Origin: a gamma proteobacterium HdN1
Lineage (GTDB): Bacteria > Pseudomonadota > Gammaproteobacteria > Pseudomonadales > Ketobacteraceae
Direction of reading: 5' to 3'
DNA length: 64,000 nt
Assembly (NCBI GenBank): GCA_000198515.1
Contig: FP929140.1
Span: 1,462,527 to 1,526,526, forward strand
Part shown: piece after piece, positions 8,785-15,972 of the stretch
How positions within the stretch are numbered: the first letter of the stretch is position 1
Layout of the letters: every line of letters begins with the position of its first letter
Program-made: the position numbers and the translations under genes
The notes under the pieces: model-generated
Database searches by the model: none
The model's input: only the letters and a program-made list of their open reading frames with translations
What the model was told of the DNA's origin: nothing

Positions 8785-10008
8785 TTAGGGGCGCCGCCGC
8801 TTGATATGCAGGCTCATAAATTCAATGAGCCTTCCAATCTGAAACCAGAAGAGTTCCTGAAATTTTGTCCACCAGCGCCGCCTCGCCCAGTTTACGGCGG
8901 AATAGGCTTCGCTGTCTTTGAAGTCGGCTTCGAATAATGCCCGAATCTGTGCTGCGAAATCGACATCCAGTATTTCTTGGTTGGCTTCGAGATTCCAGCG
9001 TAAATTCCAGCGGTCGAAATTACAGGAGCCCACACTTACCCAATCGTCGGCGAGGGCGATTTTCATGTGCATGAATCGTGGCTGGTATTCTAGGATCATT
9101 ACGCCGTGGCGCAACAATTGCCCATAATATCGCCTGCTGGCGTAGCGAACCGCTGGGTGGTCCGTGCGCGGGCCAGGTAGCAATAAGCGCACGTCAATTC
9201 CGTTTCCTGCGGCACGAATCAGCGCGCGGCGCAATTTTCTGCTGGGATAAAAATAGGCGGTGGCGATCCATGCGCGGCGTTTGGCTGCGCGAATTCTTTT
9301 GACGAGATCCGCCTTGATCTGCTCGTCGCCAACGCCATTGCTGGAATTGACTCGGGTTTGCGAAGGCACTCCCGTTAACGGTCGAAAATAGCGGCTGATA
9401 TGCAAATAACTTGAAATTCGGGTCGGGATAGGCAGATCAGGCATGCCGTTATAAAACATCCACGCTTGCTCAAAGAGTTCGCACCAATCAGCGACGACCG
9501 GCCCTTGGCTCTCAATCATCAAATCGTGCCAAGCTTTTTGGGGGTTCGCAGAGAGATCGAATACGTCTGCGATTCCTGCCCCGCCGGTGAAAGCGATCGT
9601 TCTGTCAATGATCAGAATTTTCCGGTGGTCGCGAGAGAGGTTCATCGCGAATTTTTTGCGCGCTAGCGGATTGTAGAGGCGTAGCTGTATTCCGGCATTG
9701 CTCACGTGTTTGTGATCCGCTGCCGAAAATTCCCTTGCGCCAATCGAATCCAGCAGTAAACGCACGCTTACGCCGCGCTGAACCGCTTGGCCGAGCGCCT
9801 CAATGAACTGATCTGCCACGCGGCCCGGCTGCACATAGTAGATTTCGAGGTAAATGCTTTCGCGAGCATTGCCAATGGCTTCCAGCATTCGCGGATAAAA
9901 GCAATCGCCATCTACCAGAAGGTGGATGCTCTCAAGGGGGCGCCAGGGGAACGTGGAAGCCAGGGAGCCTTGGCTGGGCAGCGCGGGGTGAGTTTTGATC
10001 AGTGACAT
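8785..10008 (-). CDS. clsB: Cardiolipin synthase B-like phospholipase D family protein
   Basis: 407 residues with two HKD signatures: His128-Lys130-Asp135 and His314-Lys316-Asp321, each followed by the usual Gly/Ser-Asn pattern (TGGAG; GSCNFD). There is no N-terminal membrane span, which matches ClsB more than ClsA. Such enzymes join phospholipids to make cardiolipin, or phosphatidylglycerol in some members, at the inner membrane. A basic C-terminal helix (HIKRRRP) may aid membrane contact. The start is the ATG at 10008. A GTG three codons upstream (10017) is possible. Substrate preference is inferred from family only. Confidence 0.85.
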   Translation of the reverse strand: MSLIKTHPALPSQGSLASTFPWRPLESIHLLVDGDCFYPRMLEAIGNARESIYLEIYYVQPGRVADQFIEALGQAVQRGVSVRLLLDSIGAREFSAADHKHVSNAGIQLRLYNPLARKKFAMNLSRDHRKILIIDRTIAFTGGAGIADVFDLSANPQKAWHDLMIESQGPVVADWCELFEQAWMFYNGMPDLPIPTRISSYLHISRYFRPLTGVPSQTRVNSSNGVGDEQIKADLVKRIRAAKRRAWIATAYFYPSRKLRRALIRAAGNGIDVRLLLPGPRTDHPAVRYASRRYYGQLLRHGVMILEYQPRFMHMKIALADDWVSVGSCNFDRWNLRWNLEANQEILDVDFAAQIRALFEADFKDSEAYSAVNWARRRWWTKFQELFWFQIGRLIEFMSLHIKRRRP

Positions 10009-10336
10009 AGCGATCACCGTAATAGCCGGAACTGGAGTGAGGGTAGCACATCCTTAGCGAGAACAATAGCTTACTGCAAGCGGCGGTCAGGGCTGCGTGT
10101 GCATCTGGGATTGCGGAGTGGGTGCGAGGCGGTTCCGCTTTGGGTTGGATGCGAGTCACATTTTTGCGCTGTTTTTGCCGGTTTTGGCCGCAGGAATTGC
10201 AAACCAGAGCACAAAAAGACCCGTATGACCCCGCTTCTGCTGCAAAGCGTGACGGAGCCCGCAAGCCGATTTTTTGGGCATTCCTAGACTTGTCCTCAGT
10301 AGGTTTGTAATTCACTTCGCAGTTAACGGTGGCAGT
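10009..10336. other. Divergent intergenic region, no gene seen
   Basis: About 330 bases between the cls-like gene (minus) and the secreted-protein gene (plus). It contains T-runs and GC-rich stretches but no ORF with protein-like translation, no confident promoter hexamers and no recognisable riboswitch. A GCAAAGC stretch around 10243 recalls a c-di-GMP-I aptamer fragment, but the rest of that fold is missing. Confidence 0.55.
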
Positions 10337-11227
10337 ATGAAGTCATTTTCCAGCGTTCAGGGATCATCATTCGTTGCAGGACTGCTTTCGATTTTTAGCC
10401 TTGTTTTCGTGTTGTTTTCTGGTAGCGTTCATGCTGCAGCGTTAGTGGTAAGCTCAACGCCAAGTGATGCTCAATTTTCCGTTGGCGAATCGGCGAGTTT
10501 CAAAATTGTTGCGACCAGCAGCAATAAGATTTATTACAACTGGTATAAAAACGGCAAACGCATCTGGACGGCTGCCGGTAGCACGCTTTCGCTTGGCAAG
10601 ATGACGACAGGCAAAGCAGGCACCTATCATGCCAAGGTCTATGATCGGAATAGCTACGTAATTACAGAGCCGTTTGTCGTGAGTATCGCGACTCAAAATA
10701 GCCTTGCGATTACCAAGCAGCCAAGCGCTAGTGTTGTAAACGAAGGCTCAGCACTCAATGTAAGCGTTACTGCGACTGGATCCGGAACTCTGGCCTACCA
10801 ATGGTACTTCAATGGTGCAGCCATTCCAGGTGCAACGGGCAGTTCCATTAGCACGAACAGCGCGAAGCTTTCGGATGCTGGTCAGTACAAAGTGGTTGTG
10901 AGCAACGGCAGCTCTTCCGTAACGTCAAATACCGTAACGTTGAGCGTAATGGCGGTAGCAAAATCTTACGCAGCAAATCTGGCTTGGACTGCGCCAACCT
11001 CCCGCGATGATGGCAGCGCTCTTGCGAAAGAAGATATCGCGAGCTACAACATCTACTTCGGAACCAGCGCGACGGGTAGCCTCTCAAAGATCGCATCTCT
11101 TTCAGCAGCAGATTTGAGTTATACGGTAAGCAACCTCTCCGCAGGCACCTACTACTTCGCTGCAACCGCAGTCGATCGTAACGGCCTAGAAAGCAAGCTT
11201 TCGGAGAGGATCAGTGCGAGTTACTAG
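10337..11227 (+). CDS. Secreted protein with two Ig-like domains and a fibronectin type III domain
   Basis: 296 residues. Residues 1-33 form a signal peptide ending in SVHA-A. Two immunoglobulin-like domains follow, each with the ...YxWYxNG...LSDAGxY pattern (YYNWYKNGK, GKAGTY; AYQWYFNGA, SDAGQY). The C-terminal part is Fn3-like (IASYNIYFGTS ... AGTYYFAATAVD). Such proteins usually mediate adhesion or carbohydrate binding outside the cell; no catalytic domain is visible. I chose the ATG at 10337 because the signal peptide starts there and the upstream codons of the same frame are not protein-like. A strong hairpin terminator follows the stop. Confidence 0.8.
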   Translation: MKSFSSVQGSSFVAGLLSIFSLVFVLFSGSVHAAALVVSSTPSDAQFSVGESASFKIVATSSNKIYYNWYKNGKRIWTAAGSTLSLGKMTTGKAGTYHAKVYDRNSYVITEPFVVSIATQNSLAITKQPSASVVNEGSALNVSVTATGSGTLAYQWYFNGAAIPGATGSSISTNSAKLSDAGQYKVVVSNGSSSVTSNTVTLSVMAVAKSYAANLAWTAPTSRDDGSALAKEDIASYNIYFGTSATGSLSKIASLSAADLSYTVSNLSAGTYYFAATAVDRNGLESKLSERISASY

Positions 11228-11281
11228 ACCTCCGGCGGGATATTGGCTTGCAAGGCGCTAACGCGAAAACTGAGTGGTCTC

Positions 11282-11329
11282 GAAGCGAGTGCGCGGCTTC
11301 ACGGAATTTTCGTGCCGCGCACTCGCTTC
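11282..11329. terminator. Bidirectional intrinsic terminator (16 bp stem)
   Basis: A perfect 16 bp inverted repeat (11282-11297 with 11314-11329) with a loop that itself pairs CACG/CGTG. It sits between convergent genes ending at 11227 and 11393. The following sequence is T-rich but lacks a long T-run. Confidence 0.7.
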
Positions 11330-11392
11330 TTATGTTAGAATTTCACAGAAACGGGCCTTTGTGCTTCCTATACTTTGCCCTCCATGGCGCTG

Positions 11393-13213
11393 TTAAGATA
11401 AGTGAGCAACAGAGGTATTAAGATAAGAGAGCAATGGCAGCAAGCGGCCGTTAAATTCTTGATGGCGCTCGGCATCGGCCGCCACCGTAACCGCTGAAAC
11501 ACGGTCTACCGGCAGGGGGGCATCTAGCAAGAAATCATCTTGCACCACAAGTACAAGGGCATCCACTTGCCGATCCAACAGCAGCGCAAGGCAATGAGCT
11601 TGCAATCCTTGAGTCGCTAGTGAAAACACCTCACCATGCGCGTTATAAACATCATGACCGTTACTTAAGTGACAGTGTATGCCATCCTTGGTCAGCGTAC
11701 GCCAACGTGTCTTTGCCAAAGCAAGCGCATCGTCTGCACCCACAAATACCTCAACAGGAATCCGTGCACGGCTATTTCCCATGATGCGCCTAAGATATTC
11801 TCCAAGGTGAGCGCGGGATATTTCACCTCCACCTAGCAGTGGCGCGTAGTTTACTTCATTTATTATGGCGCCGGTTTCCACCCATGAGCGGCTGATATCC
11901 GTGCTAATCATGTCTACGCCGGCTACCTCCAAGCCAAACAAAACCGTGGCTCGCACCGCAGCTGAGAGGTTATCGGGATGGATGTGTTCAGAGACATTTT
12001 CATCGTAGCCGCCCGCCGCCGTGGACTCGATCGCTCGCAGCGCTAGCCGTTGGCTGGCTTGTGGAACGCTGTCCCAGTTACAGCCCACCTTGTGAAGCGT
12101 TTCCAACGCCTCGTGATCGTCCGGCCAGGCTTCGTCGCGTAACCAAGGTGGCCGCTGACTGCGCTCGTGGTTAGCGGCGCGAACCAGTTCTGCCACCGAC
12201 TGTACACCATCCCCGATCACAAGCTTTGGCAGACGTTTTACCGCATATAAAAGCCGCCCACCTGCAATGAACAGACGATGACATACGCCGGCCACCTGAC
12301 GCTCTACCAGCACTAGCCGGCTGCGCGATGCTTTCTGTGCAAGCTCAAAGGCGCTGCGCAGTGCAGAGACGTCGTTAATGTCTACGCTTACGCCTTCACC
12401 GCGATCGGCATCTATAGGCTTCACCACGACCGGCCAGCCGATGTGCTCACCTGCACGAACCGCAGCATCTGTGTCGCTCGCCACCACATGGTGAGGAGCA
12501 GGGAGACCTGCGTCTCGCAATACCTGTGCAGTCCATGCTTTGTTCTGCGTCAATCGTGTGCCAATGGCGGAATCACCTTCCACGCTACTGCGATCTACGC
12601 GACGGCTCTGGCTTCCCCATCCCAGTTGGTACACCCCAGCCCCCAAATGCAGAAACGGTATGTCGGCGTGGTAGGCTTCCCGCAATACCGCAAGCGTAGA
12701 TTTTCCGGTAATTACGCGGCCACGTAAGACGCCTACGATTCTCTGGTGGACATTGGCCAACAAGGTTTCCAGCGTGGATTCGCGAAGGCCCTTAGTAAGC
12801 AGTTCCACAATCACCGAAACGGACTGGCCGCAGGCAATGCGCCAGCATTCCGGATCTATGTGAGCAATATGCACCACCCCGATGCGAAAATTCCACCTAG
12901 AGACATCGTTCAGCGGCATAGCTGCGGCGATACAGCCCGTCTCGAATACGGGAATGCCCGCCGCCTGCAATAAATTTTTTGCCAGCACCATTCCACGCCA
13001 GAGCACGTTGGCGGCTAGCACTTGGGCGTGTGTGCCCTCCCGAAACCGCCGGCAGGGTTCCAGTGGAATCCGAAATCTGGATTCCAGCAGCTCATCAAGA
13101 CCCTGCAAATCGACCTGTACAGGCATTGCCAGTGTGATTTCTAGGAATTGTAGCGCCTGTCTGGAGTTAGTGTTTGGCGCGATAGTTTCGCGGCTTATGG
13201 AAGCGTCGATCAA
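11393..13213 (-). CDS. Cyanophycin synthetase-like ATP-grasp protein with a vestigial Mur-ligase region
   Basis: 606 residues. The N-terminus (LQFLEITLAMPVQVDLQGLDELL) resembles the N-domain of CphA. The middle, about residues 190-470, is an ATP-grasp domain (GVYQLGWGSQSRRVDRSS, then WPVVVKPIDADRGEGVSVD, LVERQVAG, and a C-terminal VETGAIINEVN metal-binding segment). In CphA a full Mur-ligase domain follows. Here only about 115 residues remain. The P-loop is replaced by FVGADDALALAKTRW, while TKDGI and a VDALVLVV strand persist. It may therefore ligate amino acids by the ATP-grasp site alone. The start is a TTG at 13213 that overlaps the porin stop (TTGA), implying translational coupling. True cyanophycin synthesis is unlikely. 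Confidence 0.75.
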   Translation of the reverse strand: MIDASISRETIAPNTNSRQALQFLEITLAMPVQVDLQGLDELLESRFRIPLEPCRRFREGTHAQVLAANVLWRGMVLAKNLLQAAGIPVFETGCIAAAMPLNDVSRWNFRIGVVHIAHIDPECWRIACGQSVSVIVELLTKGLRESTLETLLANVHQRIVGVLRGRVITGKSTLAVLREAYHADIPFLHLGAGVYQLGWGSQSRRVDRSSVEGDSAIGTRLTQNKAWTAQVLRDAGLPAPHHVVASDTDAAVRAGEHIGWPVVVKPIDADRGEGVSVDINDVSALRSAFELAQKASRSRLVLVERQVAGVCHRLFIAGGRLLYAVKRLPKLVIGDGVQSVAELVRAANHERSQRPPWLRDEAWPDDHEALETLHKVGCNWDSVPQASQRLALRAIESTAAGGYDENVSEHIHPDNLSAAVRATVLFGLEVAGVDMISTDISRSWVETGAIINEVNYAPLLGGGEISRAHLGEYLRRIMGNSRARIPVEVFVGADDALALAKTRWRTLTKDGIHCHLSNGHDVYNAHGEVFSLATQGLQAHCLALLLDRQVDALVLVVQDDFLLDAPLPVDRVSAVTVAADAERHQEFNGRLLPLLSYLNTSVAHLS

Positions 13214-14466
13214 AAAATCACATCGACCGCGATCGCAATCGCCTCAGGATCGACGTGATTGGTATTGTCATTCGTGGTCATGTATTCGATTTTAAGGTCT
13301 GCGGAAGGGTGAAAATCCCAGCGCACGCCCACGCTCCACGCATCTTGCTCGTTAAGCGTTGCGGTAAAGAGCGGCATTAGCTCCGAACGCACTAGGCCGA
13401 AGGCAGTACCATAGTCAAGGCCGGGAATTTGGCCCATTGCGGCCTGTGTAGCTTCGTTAGCGAGTAGTTTGAAGCTCTTCTCGTTATAATCGGATTCGGC
13501 GTGTTCAACGATAAAATATGGTGTGAACTTGCCTAAGCGTGCACCGGCACTGATATAGCTTCTCTGCCCGGGGCGTTGCAAAAGACTGTCGCGAATGTCT
13601 AATACGGTGGATTCTGCCACGATAAAATAAGGGCCGGGATCAAACTGCAAGCCAACGCCGTAGAATTCTGCTTTGTCGTTATCTACGTATACGGCATCCA
13701 TTGCTTTAGGGCTAAACGGGATGCTTGCGAGTTGGATGTCCAAAAAGTTTTTTAAGTCCATGCTCAATGAGGCGCGCGTGTAAATGGCGCGTAGCGTGAG
13801 CCAGTCCCAGTTCATATTCCACGCGAATAGCCCCGCTCTGGCGATTTGCCCATCTGCCGGCTCCAGTTGAGTCTCGATATTTAACTTGGTATCACTTCGC
13901 CCCGTTAGAAACGTCATCCGCGAAGTCCACACGCCGATATCGGTTTGCCACTCTAGTTTCACGCCATTTAAGGTATCAAATCCGCCGATGTCGTAGGTGT
14001 TAAACGGTGGTTTTACAAAGTGATAGCTGTAACCGACATCCAGCGAGTCGGAATACATAAAAAACGGTATTCGGAAGCGGCCAACGCTGACTGTCCACTC
14101 CGGATTGAGATCATAGGATAAATACGCCCAGTTAAACTCTGCATCGTAATCATCAACGCCCTTTGCCATGATTTGTGCCGTTGCCGAAAGCCCATCGCCC
14201 AGATCCGCGCGTGCTTGTAATGCAAAGACATTATTGGATTGATAGTTGATTTGATCGTCAAAACCGCGAAAGGGCGTAACGCCGCCATCAGGCGCTCTCA
14301 CCAACTCTTTATCGTCCAATACTTGGCCCACCATGAACGTTGCAAAGCCATCAAAGCGTAGCTCTGCTGCATGGGTGTTAGTGGAAATTGCAAGTGTTGA
14401 AAGTGCAAAAGGAATCGCGAGCGGCAGTGCAAGCGCTCGTGCAGGGAAGATTTTTATGTCAGTCAT
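13210..14466 (-). CDS. Outer-membrane porin-like protein
   Basis: 418 residues from the ATG at 14466. A signal peptide ends near NTHA-A. The mature part is a run of amphipathic strands with aromatic girdles and ends in ...AIAVDVIF, a C-terminal Phe typical of Bam-assembled barrels. Recognisable blocks are FNWAYLSYDLNP and VSVGRFRIPFFMYS, found in trimeric porin-like proteins of gammaproteobacteria that are sometimes mislabelled as topoisomerase IV. It would let small solutes across the outer membrane; the solute is unknown. Its stop overlaps the TTG of the ATP-grasp gene, so the two are co-translated. An ATG five codons upstream (14481) is an alternative start. Confidence 0.75.
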   Translation of the reverse strand: MTDIKIFPARALALPLAIPFALSTLAISTNTHAAELRFDGFATFMVGQVLDDKELVRAPDGGVTPFRGFDDQINYQSNNVFALQARADLGDGLSATAQIMAKGVDDYDAEFNWAYLSYDLNPEWTVSVGRFRIPFFMYSDSLDVGYSYHFVKPPFNTYDIGGFDTLNGVKLEWQTDIGVWTSRMTFLTGRSDTKLNIETQLEPADGQIARAGLFAWNMNWDWLTLRAIYTRASLSMDLKNFLDIQLASIPFSPKAMDAVYVDNDKAEFYGVGLQFDPGPYFIVAESTVLDIRDSLLQRPGQRSYISAGARLGKFTPYFIVEHAESDYNEKSFKLLANEATQAAMGQIPGLDYGTAFGLVRSELMPLFTATLNEQDAWSVGVRWDFHPSADLKIEYMTTNDNTNHVDPEAIAIAVDVIF

Positions 14467-14571
14467 GACAGGGCGTTCCATCTGCTGTGGGGTGTTGAAT
14501 ATCCAGCGTAAGTTTTAAGAGCGCGGATATCGTCAGCTTCTTTCCTGCGAGTAATGCCACTGCGAAAGAGT

Positions 14572-14595
14572 GGGGCTTTGCCTATGCCAAGCCCC
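14572..14595 (-). terminator. Hairpin after the cco/safE operon
   Basis: GGGGCTT (14572-14578) pairs with AAGCCCC (14589-14595), a 7 bp GC-rich stem between the stop at 14671 and the porin start. A short T-rich stretch (CTCTTTC) follows on the minus strand. It is the likely end of the cytochrome oxidase assembly operon. Confidence 0.5.
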
Positions 14596-14670
14596 TCACT
14601 AAGGAAGGTATAGTCTAGTTTCTCAAAAAGGCTATCCCAAAGAGCTTGTTTGAGTCGCTAGTTCGCGCTG

Positions 14671-15672
14671 TTAATGATGATGCTGGTGAAGCTCTGTATC
14701 TGAATCACGATTTGACGGCGCTGGAGTGGGCGTGATTGGTTGGTGCGGCATCGCGTGTTCGTGCATCGTGTCGTGCTGCATTGTGTCGTGCTGCATTGTG
14801 TCGTGCTGCATTGTGTCGTGCTGCATTGTGTCGTGCTGCATTGCGTCGTGCTGCATTGCGTCGTGCTGCATTGCGTCGTGCTGCATTGCGTCGTGCTGCA
14901 TTGCGCCGTGCTGCATTGCGTGTTCGTGCTGCATCTCCTGGGTATGTGTGGCGCCGTGTGAATGCGCACCGCCATGCCCCATTAGCGGCGATGCGAGCGT
15001 CCATAAACCAAACAGAATCAACAGTGAACCACCCACCCAGCGTAGCGACGGCCTGCCCAAAAAGCGCTGTACGTTGCTTGAAAAGAACCCAACGCCGACC
15101 ATGGCCGGCATGGTTCCAAGGCCGAACAGCCCCATCACCAACGCTCCCATAAGGGGCGACGGTGCGGTAACGCTCCAGCTCAGTGCGCTGTAGACCAAAC
15201 CACAAGGTAGCCAGCCCCACAACGCCCCCAAGGCAAGCGCCTGGAACGGGTTTCGCACTGGCAGGAAGCGGCGGGTAAGCGGAGAAATTGCGCGCCAGAG
15301 ACGCCCGCCGGCGCGTTCAATATAGACCAGTCCATGCCACCATTGCGCAAGGTACAAGCCCACCAATACCATCATTACGCCCGCGAGCCCGCGCAATAGC
15401 CATTGGCCTGTAGCATCAAAGAGTTGGCGGAAGCCTTCCCCCGCGCTTGCAACAAGGAAGCCCGCGACCATATAGCTGCCCACGCGCCCGCTGCTATAGA
15501 GGATCGAATATAACAAGCGCCGAAGTGCGTCGTTTCGAATGGCCGGTGCTTGGCCCGCAGGTGCAAGCCCTTGACCCAAGGCTGCGCTGATGCCGCCACA
15601 CATGCCAATGCAATGCAGGCTGCCAAGAAACCCAATGGAAAACGCGGCGAGTAGGTTAAGTTGGTTTTCCAT
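14671..15672 (-). CDS. TauE/SafE-family membrane protein of the cbb3 cluster with Met/His/Asp repeat tail
   Basis: 333 residues. The N-terminus is FSIGFLGSLHCIGMCGG, the conserved start of the SafE/DsbD-like membrane family usually encoded beside ccoS and ccoI. Around six membrane spans follow, with a second conserved Cys motif (WGWLPCGLVYSALS). Members are thought to help copper or thiol handling for cbb3 oxidase maturation. After the last span comes an unusual tail: ten copies of a five-residue unit MQH(D/G)(A/T), then HEH and a final HQHHH. Met, His and Asp-rich tails bind copper in other systems, so copper binding outside the membrane is likely (inference). The start ATG at 15672 overlaps ccoS by 17 bases. 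Confidence 0.85.
   Translation of the reverse strand: MENQLNLLAAFSIGFLGSLHCIGMCGGISAALGQGLAPAGQAPAIRNDALRRLLYSILYSSGRVGSYMVAGFLVASAGEGFRQLFDATGQWLLRGLAGVMMVLVGLYLAQWWHGLVYIERAGGRLWRAISPLTRRFLPVRNPFQALALGALWGWLPCGLVYSALSWSVTAPSPLMGALVMGLFGLGTMPAMVGVGFFSSNVQRFLGRPSLRWVGGSLLILFGLWTLASPLMGHGGAHSHGATHTQEMQHEHAMQHGAMQHDAMQHDAMQHDAMQHDAMQHDTMQHDTMQHDTMQHDTMQHDTMHEHAMPHQPITPTPAPSNRDSDTELHQHHH
14764..14913 (-). repeat. Ten tandem 15 bp repeats coding MQHD(A/T)
   Basis: Ten head-to-tail 15-base units with only a few substitutions (T to C changing Thr to Ala, one Asp to Gly), inside the 3' end of the SafE-like gene. The period is a multiple of three, so copy number changes keep the frame. The homogeneity suggests recent expansion by slippage or unequal exchange. 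Confidence 0.95.
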
Positions 15673-15946
15673 GATTTTGGGCGTCCGTGGCAGGGGGAGT
15701 GGCAGTTGGGATGGCTGGGGTTTCGACGGCGGTGCCCGATTTGCTCTCGGCGGAGGCGTCGGGTGTTCCGAGCTTGGTGGACGCTGCGGGTGCCTTAGCC
15801 GCTGGCAGATCATCATCGAAAAGAATGCGACGGCCTTCGCGCTCTAGGTCTTCAAACTGGTCGTTTTTAACTGCCCAGCGAAATAGCGCAATGGCGAGCA
15901 GCAAGGTGACGATGCCTACCGGCACCAGAAAAAAAATGACTTCCAC
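15656..15946 (-). CDS. ccoS: cbb3-type cytochrome oxidase assembly protein CcoS
   Basis: 96 residues. One N-terminal membrane span (EVIFFLVPVGIVTLLLAIALF) is followed by the CcoS signature WAVKNDQFEDLEREGRRILFDDD. The remaining 45 residues are a Pro/Ala/Thr-rich tail, longer than in compact family members. CcoS is needed for cofactor insertion into cbb3 oxidase. The start is a GTG at 15946 with AGGAGG five bases upstream, which decides it over longer readings. It lies 26 bases after ccoI and overlaps the SafE-like gene. Confidence 0.93.
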   Translation of the reverse strand: MEVIFFLVPVGIVTLLLAIALFRWAVKNDQFEDLEREGRRILFDDDLPAAKAPAASTKLGTPDASAESKSGTAVETPAIPTATPPATDAQNHGKPT

Positions 15947-15972
15947 GAAAACCTCCTGTGGCGAACGCCTGC

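Noticed and set aside
10200-10300. Possible c-di-GMP-I riboswitch before the Ig/Fn3 protein gene
   Set aside because: Only a short GCAAAGC stretch matches; the conserved second stem and tetraloop-receptor parts are absent.
14726-15193. Long Cys/Val/Leu-rich open frames antisense to the SafE-like tail
   Set aside because: They are produced by the 15 bp repeat read on the other strand and have no homology-like features; the minus-strand membrane protein explains the region.
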